30,557 bases of DNA from NCBI GenBank assembly GCA_964438735.1, contig CAYTLW010000094.1:1-30557 (forward strand). The letters run 5' to 3'. Source of the DNA: CAYTLW01 sp964438735. GTDB lineage: Bacteria; Myxococcota_A; UBA9042. A program made the position numbers and the translations under genes. Under the pieces are notes generated by a model. It was not told where the DNA came from, searched no databases, and saw only the letters and a list, made by a program, of their open reading frames with translations. Below, in pieces: positions 1 to 8,100 of the stretch (within the stretch, counting starts at the first letter, position 1; each line of letters starts with the position of its first letter).

Positions 1-80
1 GGCGGGGCCCGCCCCCCCCCCCCCGGCGCCCCAAACCCGTGGTTTGGCCCCCCCCCCCCCCCCCCCCCCCCCCCGGGGGC
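1..80. other. Low-complexity poly-C contig end
   Basis: Positions 12-24 are 13 consecutive C and positions 48-74 are 27 consecutive C. Between them lies a perfect 7-bp inverted repeat, CCAAACC (31-37) and GGTTTGG (41-47), with a CGT loop. Nothing else in the window resembles this. Long poly-C (poly-G on the other strand) at a contig edge is typical of two-colour sequencing no-signal reads or an assembly tip, so I treat this stretch as probably artefactual. A real GC-rich hairpin cannot be excluded. Confidence 0.7.
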
Positions 81-111
81 GGCCCGCGTCCGGCTCTCGC
101 CGGCCGCGAGT

Positions 112-996
112 GAGTCGCCTGTTTCGTCCGGCGCTGTCCGCAGAGCCGGTGGCCGACTCATCGCCACCCTCGCTGCCCTGACCCTCTTTGTCGCCTGCGA
201 AAGCCTGCTTGGTGGCGGCGGCGACGGCAGCACCGACGACAACAAGAAGACGCTCAAGGTCGCCGACGTCTACGCCGCGACCCTGGCCCTGGTCGGCTCA
301 TCACAGCTGCCGAGCGCCCTGCTCGCCGATCCTGCCGGCGACATCCCGACCGCCGAAGAGGCCGCCCAGAAGGCCCACGACGCCCTCGGCAAGACCGCCG
401 ATAAATGCGTCAAGTCCTCGGTCAAGGGCGCCGTGCTGACGGTGGACTTCGGCACCGGCTGCCAGCCGCCCAACAGCCCCATCGCCATCTCCGGCAAGGT
501 CGAGGCGACCTACACGGTCAAGGCCGGCCCGCCCAAAAGCCTCGAGGTCTCCCTGAAGCTGACCAACTTCGGCGCCGGCGATAAGACGGCCACCGGCACC
601 GGCAAGTTGACCGCCACGCCCGACGCCGACGGCGCCGATGTCACGGTGCAGGTCGACATGACCGCCGGCGACGCGGTGCTCAAGGGCGGCATCAAGTCGG
701 ACATCCACGTGGACAAGACCAGCAAGACGTTCACCAAGATCGTCTTCAGCACCACCGACCCGACCGAGGTCACCGTCGGCGAGAGCAAGCTGAACGTGGT
801 CGCCACCGATGTCACGTTCGCCGCGGGAGACTGCTACCCGAGCACCGGTTCGGTGGTCTGCTCGACGGCAGGCGTGAAGTCGACCTTCGCGTTCGACGCC
901 AACACCGCCAAGACCGGCACGGCCAAGCTGACCAAACCCTTCCTCAAGACGCCGACCGACCAGGCGCTGCCCGGCATCGGCTGGAAGTGCAAGTAG
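112..996 (+). CDS. Putative lipoprotein, 5' end uncertain
   Basis: The reading frame is open from the window edge to the TAG at 994-996. It carries a signal-peptide-like stretch (RRAGGRLIATLAALTLFVAC) ending in a lipobox-like LFVAC with the Cys at 196-198. A Gly/Asp linker follows (ESLLGGGGDGSTDDNKK), then about 250 residues rich in Thr, Lys, Asp and Val with several further Cys (for example in TGCQPP, GDCYPS and the C-terminal GWKCK). The mature part looks like a secreted beta-rich domain, but I recognise no family. A GTG at 433 opens a shorter frame, but it would discard the signal peptide, so I reject it. No ATG, GTG or TTG lies in frame upstream of the lipobox; a GTG at 110 in the next frame would fit if one base is missing near 113-145. 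The listed start is therefore nominal. The gene converges on the next one with 6 bases between stops. Confidence 0.65.
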   Translation, partial: ESPVSSGAVRRAGGRLIATLAALTLFVACESLLGGGGDGSTDDNKKTLKVADVYAATLALVGSSQLPSALLADPAGDIPTAEEAAQKAHDALGKTADKCVKSSVKGAVLTVDFGTGCQPPNSPIAISGKVEATYTVKAGPPKSLEVSLKLTNFGAGDKTATGTGKLTATPDADGADVTVQVDMTAGDAVLKGGIKSDIHVDKTSKTFTKIVFSTTDPTEVTVGESKLNVVATDVTFAAGDCYPSTGSVVCSTAGVKSTFAFDANTAKTGTAKLTKPFLKTPTDQALPGIGWKCK

Positions 997-1002
997 CTAC
1001 CG

Positions 1003-1836
1003 TCAGTTCGTCGTCGGCCAGCCGATCACGACCGTGCCTTCTTCCATGATGAGCTGGCCCGTGCCCTGGGTGATGCGCGGCTTGTTGAAAGCGACCTCGC
1101 CGGTCGCATCGAACGACAGGCCGCCCTCAAAGCTCAGTTCGCCGAATCCGACCACCTTCAGCCGGCCGGCGACGGCGAATTCGACGCGGCCCGGACCGCC
1201 GATGCCGTAGCGGTACAGGTTCATCTCCCGCACACGCACCGAGTAGCTGGCCGCCCGTCCGGTGCCGTCGAAGCCCAGGCCCAGGTCTGGGTCGATGAAG
1301 ATGCCGTAGCGGATGACGTCGCGACTGTCGAAGAAGACGAAGGCGCGCACCTCGACGCGATGACCGATGCGGTCTGGCGACGTGGGGCGCGGGGCCTGCA
1401 GGCGCAGAATCGGTCCGCTCCACTGGCGGGTGGGGCGCTCGCCGCTGGGTGGTGATCCGTCGGCGCGGGTGGAGCCGGTGAGCGAAGAGCTGGCCACTTC
1501 GCGCGACGAAAAGACCACGGGCGCCTGGGTGCTGGGCACTGGCTGTCGGCGTGGGGGCGACGGTGGGGCGGCCTTGGGAGCCAACTCGGGTACGTGGCCG
1601 ATCTTGAACTCGCCGGCGGCGTCCAGGGCGTTGTGGTCGGGTGACAGGGGCTTGCGCTTCAACTCGCTGGACCGATCCGTATCGGCGGACTTGCGACGAC
1701 GGCGACGGGGCACTTCGACGGCGGGACCGGTGGTGCGGGCGGAGTCGGCCCAGTCGAGGTAGCCGAACGTCACGGTGTTGGCGTCGATCTCGAATTCTTC
1801 GTCGAGTTCGTCGTCGGAGCGTCCCTTCACCGACAT
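1003..1836 (-). CDS. Hypothetical protein with C-terminal beta-rich domain
   Basis: This encodes 277 residues with no signal peptide or membrane segment, so it is probably cytoplasmic. Residues 1-20 are acidic (SDDELDEEFEID). They are followed by a basic patch (RRRRRK) and a Pro/Ser/Arg-rich, likely disordered linker to about residue 140. The C-terminal ~130 residues (from about PILRLQAP) are predicted ordered and beta-rich, with Tyr/Gly/Val alternation (RYGIFIDPDLGLGFDGTG, RVEFAVAGRLKVVGFGE). The family is not recognised. The start is well supported: ATG at 1836 follows a perfect AGGAGG (plus-strand CCTCCT 1842-1847) with a 5-base spacer. A promoter-like TTGCCG-18-TAGATT lies just upstream. 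The gene is divergent from the Cys-rich lipoprotein gene at 2060. Confidence 0.7.
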   Translation of the reverse strand: MSVKGRSDDELDEEFEIDANTVTFGYLDWADSARTTGPAVEVPRRRRRKSADTDRSSELKRKPLSPDHNALDAAGEFKIGHVPELAPKAAPPSPPRRQPVPSTQAPVVFSSREVASSSLTGSTRADGSPPSGERPTRQWSGPILRLQAPRPTSPDRIGHRVEVRAFVFFDSRDVIRYGIFIDPDLGLGFDGTGRAASYSVRVREMNLYRYGIGGPGRVEFAVAGRLKVVGFGELSFEGGLSFDATGEVAFNKPRITQGTGQLIMEEGTVVIGWPTTN

Positions 1837-1841
1837 GAACG

Positions 1842-1847
1842 CCTCCT
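1842..1847 (-). promoter_or_regulatory. Shine-Dalgarno site AGGAGG
   Basis: On the minus strand AGGAGG precedes the ATG at 1836 by 5 bases. This is a consensus ribosome binding site and fixes the start of the 277-residue hypothetical protein. Confidence 0.7.
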
Positions 1848-1877
1848 GGCTGCGCGGGCTGCGCCACCACCATGGTC

Positions 1878-1907
1878 AATCTACGCCAGGATTCAAGGGT
1901 GCGGCAA
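1878..1907 (-). promoter_or_regulatory. Candidate sigma70-type promoter
   Basis: Reading the minus strand, TTGCCG (1907-1902) and TAGATT (1883-1878) are separated by 18 bases. The -10 matches TATAAT at 4 of 6 positions. Transcription would start near 1871, giving a leader of about 35 bases to the ATG at 1836, with the AGGAGG inside it. This is a pattern match only. Confidence 0.35.
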
Positions 1908-1967
1908 GGAATCCGCCCGCTTTCCCGGTTTGTGGCTGGTCGTGCCCCTTCCCACCGCTGCATCGCA

Positions 1968-1981
1968 TTGCATCCATGCAA
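1968..1981. promoter_or_regulatory. Perfect inverted repeat TTGCATCCATGCAA
   Basis: TTGCAT and ATGCAA form a perfect 6-2-6 inverted repeat in the divergent region between the genes at 1836 (-) and 2060 (+). It is followed by an AT-rich stretch (1992-2022) that is unusual in this GC-rich window. The position suits an operator, but no regulator is identified and chance occurrence is possible. Confidence 0.25.
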
Positions 1982-2024
1982 CCGCCGACGAGTCATAAAA
2001 CACTGTAAATCAAAGCACTAATGC

Positions 2025-2053
2025 TTGCTTACCGGGCTTCCTGGGACTACGCT
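2025..2053 (+). promoter_or_regulatory. Candidate promoter just before the ATG at 2060
   Basis: TTGCTT (2025-2030) is followed after exactly 17 bases by TACGCT (2048-2053). A start point about 7 bases downstream falls on or near the ATG at 2060, implying a leaderless or nearly leaderless mRNA. No Shine-Dalgarno sequence precedes that ATG, which is consistent with this reading. Pattern evidence only. Confidence 0.35.
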
Positions 2054-2059
2054 TCCAAC

Positions 2060-3604
2060 ATGTCCACCGCCGCCCATCGGCGCGCTGCGTTTCCGACCGC
2101 GACGCGCGCCACCGTCTGCGTCCTCTGCCTGGCGCTATTGCCTGCGTCGTGTACCGAGCCCCCCGCCGAATCCAACGACACGCACGAAGCAACGGACACG
2201 CTCGAGTCAGCGGACACGCAGGACGCGCCTTCAGCGGCGGCCGACAGCCATGCGCCACGACGTCCTCCGCTGCCCATCGACCAGTGGCCTCCGGGACCGG
2301 TCGCTCAGAGCAAAGCGCTGGCGCAGGTCATGAAGCTGATCTACGAGCCGGAGTGTGAGCGCGTGGTCCGGTGTGGCTGGCACATGGGCTCCATGGGGGT
2401 GGGCATCTTCTCCAGCGTCGCCGCCTGCATGTCGTGGAATCTCGATCAGGGCGGCAACCGCGCCTCCTGGGGACCGTGGCGGGACGCGCGCCGCATCGCC
2501 GCCGGGTACCTGACGCTCTCCGTGTCGGAGGCGGAGTCGTGCGCCGAGAGCCTTCAAACGGCGCCGTGTGACGTCAAGGTCGCGGTCGATTCGTGTGAGA
2601 AGAGGTTCCAGCCGCACTCACAGCCAGGTGAACCGTGCATGCAGCCGGGGGACTGTGCTGAGGCCACTTGTCACGGCGCCGCCCATGAATGCCCGGGCGT
2701 CTGTACCGTGCCGACGGACGCCAAGATCGGTGGTGTCTGCCATTTCGCCGCGACCTGTCCCGAGGGCAGCTATTGCGACGTGACCTCCATCCTGCCTTAT
2801 CGGGGCATATGCACCAAGGAGAAGCAGGGCGGGGTTGGCGCTTCATGCGGCGACGCGATTGCCAGTGGCCTCAGTGACGATTGCGCCGACGGTCTGACCT
2901 GCGTCGCCAACAAAGGCGAGTACTTCAAGGGAACCTGCCAGGTCCCGTTGGAGCCGGGCGCATCCTGCGAGACCGGCAAGTGCAAGTCGGGCACACACTG
3001 CCAACTGCAGCACCTGAAAGGCGGTGTGGGTGATCCCATCTGTGTCAAACCCTCGGCCGAGGGCGGAGTGTGCAACTTCGAGATTGGGAGCTGCCAGTGG
3101 AGACTGCTGTGCGTGCGCGCGCACGGCGCTGACGTGCTCGGCACGTGCCGCGAGCCAGCGCGACTGGGCGAGCCCTGCCTGGGCCGGGGCCACTGCGCGG
3201 AGTACGACGCCTGGTGCAAGCCCGCTCAAGGCAGCGGAACCCGCAAGTGCGCTCCCCTGCCGGGTGTGGGTGAGACCTGCGTGCCCTACTCGTGGAAGGA
3301 CGTACCCGTGGGCGCGGGCTACTCGACGGGGTTCTTCCTGCTCACCGGCTGCGCATCGGGCCTGGATTGCGATGGCTACAATGACGACATCTGCACGCCG
3401 GCCCTGAAGCCCGGCGATGAGTGTTGGAAGACAGACTTGAAGTGCCCCGCCGGCACGATCTGCCACCTCGGCCAATGCCACGGTCAGATCATCGAGGGCG
3501 CCTCCTGCGGCGTCAGCCACAACATCGTCCACAGCTGGGACGACCCGTGCACGTACGGGACCCGGTGCAAGAAGGGCACTTGCACGGCCTCTTGTGGCGA
3601 CTGA
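2060..3604 (+). CDS. Cysteine-rich secreted lipoprotein
   Basis: This encodes 514 residues from the ATG at 2060. Residues 1-31 form a lipoprotein signal peptide (HRRAAFPTATRATVCVLCL, lipobox PASC, Cys31). A Thr/Glu/Asp-rich linker follows (ESNDTHEATDTLESADTQD). A segment with CERVVRCGWHMG and CEKRF comes next, then from about residue 190 onward a long run of disulfide-type modules of the form G-x-x-C-x4-6-C-x-x-G-x-x-C. Their layout (GASCETGKCKSGTHCQ, GEPCLGRGHCAEYDAWC) recalls Dickkopf-N-like Cys-rich repeats common in myxobacterial secreted proteins. They differ from the CDDGNPCT modules of the next two large genes. An in-frame ATG at 2021 would add an unusual charged leader, so I prefer 2060. 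The protein is likely attached to the outer surface. Its ligand or partner is unknown. Confidence 0.8.
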   Translation: MSTAAHRRAAFPTATRATVCVLCLALLPASCTEPPAESNDTHEATDTLESADTQDAPSAAADSHAPRRPPLPIDQWPPGPVAQSKALAQVMKLIYEPECERVVRCGWHMGSMGVGIFSSVAACMSWNLDQGGNRASWGPWRDARRIAAGYLTLSVSEAESCAESLQTAPCDVKVAVDSCEKRFQPHSQPGEPCMQPGDCAEATCHGAAHECPGVCTVPTDAKIGGVCHFAATCPEGSYCDVTSILPYRGICTKEKQGGVGASCGDAIASGLSDDCADGLTCVANKGEYFKGTCQVPLEPGASCETGKCKSGTHCQLQHLKGGVGDPICVKPSAEGGVCNFEIGSCQWRLLCVRAHGADVLGTCREPARLGEPCLGRGHCAEYDAWCKPAQGSGTRKCAPLPGVGETCVPYSWKDVPVGAGYSTGFFLLTGCASGLDCDGYNDDICTPALKPGDECWKTDLKCPAGTICHLGQCHGQIIEGASCGVSHNIVHSWDDPCTYGTRCKKGTCTASCGD

Positions 3605-3637
3605 ACAGATGACGGCTCGTGCGCGGACACGCCCCCC

Positions 3638-3665
3638 TTCAAATCCGCGCCGAACCATGTAAATA
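3638..3665 (+). promoter_or_regulatory. Weak candidate promoter for the UshA-like gene
   Basis: TTCAAA (3638-3643) and TAAATA (3660-3665) are 16 bases apart in the 95-base gap before the gene at 3700. This is an AT-rich island in a GC-rich gap. The -10 match is poor, so this is only a suggestion. Confidence 0.2.
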
Positions 3666-3685
3666 GGGCGCAGGACAACGACCAC

Positions 3686-3692
3686 GGGGAGG
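3686..3692 (+). promoter_or_regulatory. Shine-Dalgarno site GGGGAGG
   Basis: GGGGAGG ends 7 bases before the ATG at 3700. It is a strong ribosome binding site and supports that start. Confidence 0.65.
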
Positions 3693-3699
3693 CGCCCTG

Positions 3700-5064
3700 A
3701 TGAAATCATCCGAATGGACCAAGATCCTGGCCGCCGTGGCGGTCGCCGTACTGGCTATCGCCTTCATGCGCCGGGCGTATCAACCCGACGAGACCGCTCC
3801 CGCGCAACCGGCTGCCCAGGCTGCCGTCGCTGCGCCCGCTGCGGCACCCACGACCGCGCCGCCGCCGGCCCAAGCGGCACCCGAGCCCTCAGCCAAAGTG
3901 CCGACCTCGCTCAAGACGGTGCCCACCCTGCCGCCGCCGCCTGCGCCGGAGGGTGCGGTGGACGAGATCGGCCTCTTCGTCACGTCCAATGGTCTCGGCG
4001 AGGTCGTGGACTGTGGCTGTCGACAGAAGCCCCTGGGCGGCCTGGCGCGCCGGGCGCTCTGGCTCACCGACAGGGCCAAGAGCTACAAGGCGACCCTGCT
4101 TTTGGATAGCGGCGGTCTGCTGGTGGCCGACCCTGCGGCCGTGGTCGAGCCGGCGCAGGAGCTGAAGAGTCGGGCCCGGGCCATCTTCCGGTCGCTGGCG
4201 CATATGGGCTACGCGGCGGTGAACGTGGGCCCGCACGAGCTGGCCATCGGCCTGGAGAATCTGCGGCAACATGCCGCTGCCCACAAGACACCGCTGGTGT
4301 CGACCAACATCCTGGACGCCAAGACCGGCGAACCGGCGTTCAAGCCCTTTATCATCAAGGAAGTGGGCGGCCTCAAGGTGGGCATCATCGGCCTGAGCAC
4401 GGCTACGCCGCCGGCAGCGGCCAAACTGTTGAAGGAGCAGGGCCTGAAGATGTCCGAGGCGGTGGGTGCGGCCAGACCTGTGGTCACGGCGCTGCGCAAG
4501 AAGGGCTGCCAGCTGATCATCGCCTTGAGCGAGCTGCGCCGCGACGAGATCGACGCCATCGGCGAGCGCGTGCCGGAGGTGGACCTGGTGGTGGGTTCCA
4601 AGGAGATGGAGCTGACCATGCGGCCGGAATTCCTCGGCCGCGGCTACTACATCGACCCCTACAACAAGGGCAAGTGGGTCGGCGAGCTCAAGGTGCGACC
4701 GGGCAAGGACGCGGCCCGCTGGTTGGTCAGCGACCTGCGCGACAAGCTGGAGATCGAGCGTGTCCGCCTGGAGCGCGAGATCGCCTACTACAGCAAACAA
4801 TTCGCCGAAGAGGACGCGCCGGGTGCGACGAAGAAGTTGGAGCCACGGGCGCGAAAGTTCGCCGAAGAGCGGTTTGCCGGCGCGAAGGCCCGGCTGCAGC
4901 GGGTTCGCCTGGAGATGAGTGGCGAGATCGACCCGAAACCCGGCTCGAGCACGCTGCAGTTGAAGATGGTGCCCATGAGCGCGGATGACCTGGCGGAAGA
5001 CCAGACGGTGTTTGCCATGATCGAGGAGCACATCAAGGTCTACCCACCCCCCAAGCATCGGTAG
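3700..5064 (+). CDS. Membrane-anchored UshA/5'-nucleotidase-like protein, probably non-catalytic
   Basis: This encodes 454 residues. Residues 8-24 form one hydrophobic N-terminal segment followed by MRRAYQ. There is no lipobox, so it is probably an uncleaved anchor. Residues 30-85 are an Ala/Pro-rich linker. The body then follows the metallophosphatase/UshA order: a motif with DCGCRQKPLGGLARR, LLLDSGGLL, YAAVNVGPHELAIGLENL, LVSTNI, KVGIIGLST, LIIALSELRRDE and VDLVVGSKEMEL. The CGC...GGLARR signature is typical of a UshA-like group in deltaproteobacteria, some members of which I recall as selenoproteins; here both positions are ordinary Cys (TGT). The usual metal ligands (D-x-H, GNHE, S/G-H, GHTH) are not seen at the equivalent places (GPHE, SELR, SKEM), so hydrolase activity is doubtful. 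The C-terminus from about residue 350 is charged and helical, probably a coiled coil. The family assignment is from motif order only. Confidence 0.75.
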   Translation: MKSSEWTKILAAVAVAVLAIAFMRRAYQPDETAPAQPAAQAAVAAPAAAPTTAPPPAQAAPEPSAKVPTSLKTVPTLPPPPAPEGAVDEIGLFVTSNGLGEVVDCGCRQKPLGGLARRALWLTDRAKSYKATLLLDSGGLLVADPAAVVEPAQELKSRARAIFRSLAHMGYAAVNVGPHELAIGLENLRQHAAAHKTPLVSTNILDAKTGEPAFKPFIIKEVGGLKVGIIGLSTATPPAAAKLLKEQGLKMSEAVGAARPVVTALRKKGCQLIIALSELRRDEIDAIGERVPEVDLVVGSKEMELTMRPEFLGRGYYIDPYNKGKWVGELKVRPGKDAARWLVSDLRDKLEIERVRLEREIAYYSKQFAEEDAPGATKKLEPRARKFAEERFAGAKARLQRVRLEMSGEIDPKPGSSTLQLKMVPMSADDLAEDQTVFAMIEEHIKVYPPPKHR

Positions 5065-5132
5065 AACCACGCCGCGACGGCGCCATTTCATGGGGATTCT
5101 GCTACGCTGAGCCCACCCCCGCCTCCAAATCC

Positions 5133-5138
5133 AGGAGG
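5133..5138 (+). promoter_or_regulatory. AGGAGG upstream of the giant lipoprotein, start unclear
   Basis: A perfect AGGAGG lies 29 bases before the ATG at 5168, too far to serve it. It is 5 bases from an in-frame CTG at 5144, and it abuts a three-codon mini-ORF ATG-CGC-TGA at 5139-5147. Either translation starts at CTG 5144, adding eight residues before the ATG-encoded Met, or the mini-ORF couples to the main gene. An extended -10-like TGCTACGCT lies at 5100-5108. Confidence 0.35.
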
Positions 5139-5167
5139 ATGCGCTGAACGCTTGCTGCAATCAGACG

Positions 5168-8100
5168 ATGAACCGCCGTCGAAGCCGCAATTCGCTGCTG
5201 CTGACATGTTCGCTGCTGCTGTTGTTGGCGCAGGGCTGCCTGCCGGATTTCGAATCCGATGACCAGCTGAGCGCGCGCATCGACGCCACGACCAATGGCG
5301 ACAGCGCCATTGCCGATGGCGAAGAGTTGACCGACGTCGTCCTCACCGACGCATCCGTGGATGTGGCCGAAGAACTCGATGACGCGCTGATCACCGACTC
5401 CGTCGTCGATGGTGCAATCGCAGACGACAGCGAAGAAGACGGAGCGGTGGACGATGGCGATGCCGCCACGGAGACGGATGTGCTGGCGCTGGATATCGCC
5501 GGCGAAGAATGCCTGACGGCGTACGACTGCAAGAACATCAAGGGCCAGACCCCTTGCCGTGTGCCCAAGTGCAGCAATGGCTGGTGCGGCCTGCAGCAGC
5601 GGCCGGCAGGGACCGTCTGCGAGCCCTTTGGGCTGGTGCCCGGCGAATGCAACAAGCCGGCCTGCGACGAGGTGGGTGACTGCGTCCTGGTGCCCGTGCC
5701 CGAAGGCGGCGCCTGCGGCTTTGGCGGCTGCCTGTCCAAGTGCAGCGGCGGCGCCTGCGTGCAACAGGGCCCGGCCGATTGGGACGACGGCAACCCGTGC
5801 ACCAAGGACTACTGCGCGACGACGCAGAAGGTCGCACACGACCCGATCACCGACCTGGGCTTCGCCTGCGACGACGGCAAGCCCTGCACCGAGAACGACG
5901 TCTGCCTGTCCGGCCAGTGCAAGGGCACGCCCAAGGTATGCAACGACAAGATCGCCTGCACCGCCGACAGCTGCGATGACCAGAAGGGGTGCACCCACGT
6001 CGCCGACAACAATGGCTGCAAGGACGACGATCCCTGCACCAAGCTGGGCTGCGACCTGGCGGCCGGCTGCACGGTCGTCGGCCATGATGTGGGCGTTTCG
6101 TGCGACGACGGCAACGTCTGCACCAACAAGGATCTCTGCGCTGCGGACGGCGCCTGCGTCGGCACGAGCACTTGCAACTGCGTCGCCGACGCCGACTGCG
6201 ACCAGGGCAATCTGTGCCAGCCCATGCGCTGCGAGGCGGGCTTGTGCGTGGTCGACGCGGCCAAGGCGATCGCCTGCGATGGCAGCGACGACACCACCTG
6301 CGCGGTCAGCAAGTGCAACCCATCGACCGGCCAGTGCGCCCCCGTGGCGGCCAGCGAAGGGGGCGCCTGCGACGATGGCGACCTCTGTACCACCAAGACG
6401 ACGTGCAGCAAGGGGGCCTGCGTCGGCGTGCCGACCAGCTGCGATGATGGCAATCCGTGCACCGATCACGACTGCCAGGCCGCCAAGGGTTGCGTGGCCC
6501 TGCCCAACAAGGCCACCTGCGATGATGGCAAGCCGTGCACCGTGGGCGACGCCTGCGCCGGCGGCGGCTGTGCGGCCAACGCCAAGAACTGCGATGACGG
6601 CGTGCCCTGCACGGTCGACGGCTGCACCGAAAAGACCGGCGCCTGTACCCACAAGGCCAAGGACGCCGACTGTGATGACGAGAACCCCTGCACCGGCGGC
6701 AAGTGCGACCTGAAGAAGGGCTGCGTCTTCCCCGTCAAGGACGGCGGCGCCTGCAAGGATGATGGCGTGGCCTGCACCAAGTGGGGCTGCAAGGGCGGCG
6801 CTTGCGCGCTGCTGGAGAATAGCTGCCAGTGCGCCAAGAACGCCGACTGCGACGACGCCAACCCCTGCACGGTGGATGCCTGCAAGGCCGGCGCCTGCTC
6901 CAACAAGGCGGGCAATGCCGGCAAGGCCTGCGACACCGGCGACAAGTGCCAGAAACCCAACAGCGGCAAGTGCAACAAGGGCCAGTGCAAGACCGGCAAC
7001 GCGCCCAAGGATTGCAGCGCCCTGGCCAACGCCTGCAACAACGTCGCCTGCAAGGCGGCGACCGGCGAGTGTGTGGCCATCCCCAAGGGCGATGGCACAG
7101 CCTGCGACGCCGATGGCGACGGCTGCACGGTCGGCGACGCCTGCAGCGCTGGCAAGTGCCTGGCCGGCAAGGCCGCCGACTGCAGCTTCGCGTCGAACTC
7201 CTGCAACGCCGGCGCCTGCAAGTCCAAGACTCCGACCTCATTCGGCTGCGGCAAGGATCCCGTTCCCGCCGGCACGTCCTGTGAAGACGGCGCCTACTGC
7301 TCCGTCGGCGACACCTGCGATGGCAAGGGCAAGTGCAAGGCGGGCGCAGCGCGCGACTGCAGCGACCTGGACCAGGATTGCGCCGTCGGCATCTGCGACG
7401 GCGAGCTCGAATTGTGCGTGCAGAAGCCCAAGAGCGTCGAGACGCCTTGCAACGATGGGCAGTACTGCACCGTGGCCGACCATTGCAGCGGCACGGGGGT
7501 GTGTGTCGGCGGCAAGTCCAGGACCTGCACAAAGGCGATCTGCAAGACCACCAACTGCAACGAAGAGGCCGATAAATGTGCCGCCACGGCGCATCCCAAG
7601 GGCACAGCTTGCAGCGATGGCAAGGCGTGTACCAAGCCCGATACCTGCGACGGCAAGGGAGGCTGCGCCGGCAAGGCGCTCAATTGCGATGACGGCAACG
7701 CGTGCACCGCCGACGCCTGCGATTCCAAAGCCGGCAAGTGCGTGCACGGCCCCTTGACCGGCAAGGCCTGCTCCGATGGCGACCCCTGCACCATCGGGGA
7801 GAAGTGCAACGGCGCCGGCGCCTGCGCCGGCGGCAAGGCCAAGGTCTGCAAGGGAGATGCCTGCAACGCCGGCAGCTGCAATACGGCCAACGGTCAGTGC
7901 ACCACGGCGCCACGCCCCTCCGGGACCAAGTGCAGCGATGGCAACGCCTGCACAACGGTGGACGGCTGCGATGGCAAGGGCAAGTGCACCGGCTCGGCGC
8001 CGGTCAACTGCGAGGGCGCGGTGTGCAAGGATGGGCTCTGCGACATCAAGACGGGCAAGTGCGGCCTCAAGTCACAGAGTCAGGGTACGGCGTGCACCGA

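Noticed and set aside
433..996. Separate shorter gene starting at GTG 433.
   Set aside because: The same frame is open upstream and contains a signal peptide with lipobox at 142-198, so 433 is internal.
996..1003. Shared terminator between the convergent genes ending at 996 and 1003, and likewise at 20119/20123 and 25239/25251.
   Set aside because: The gaps are 3-11 bases and no stem-loop with T-run was seen in or beside them.
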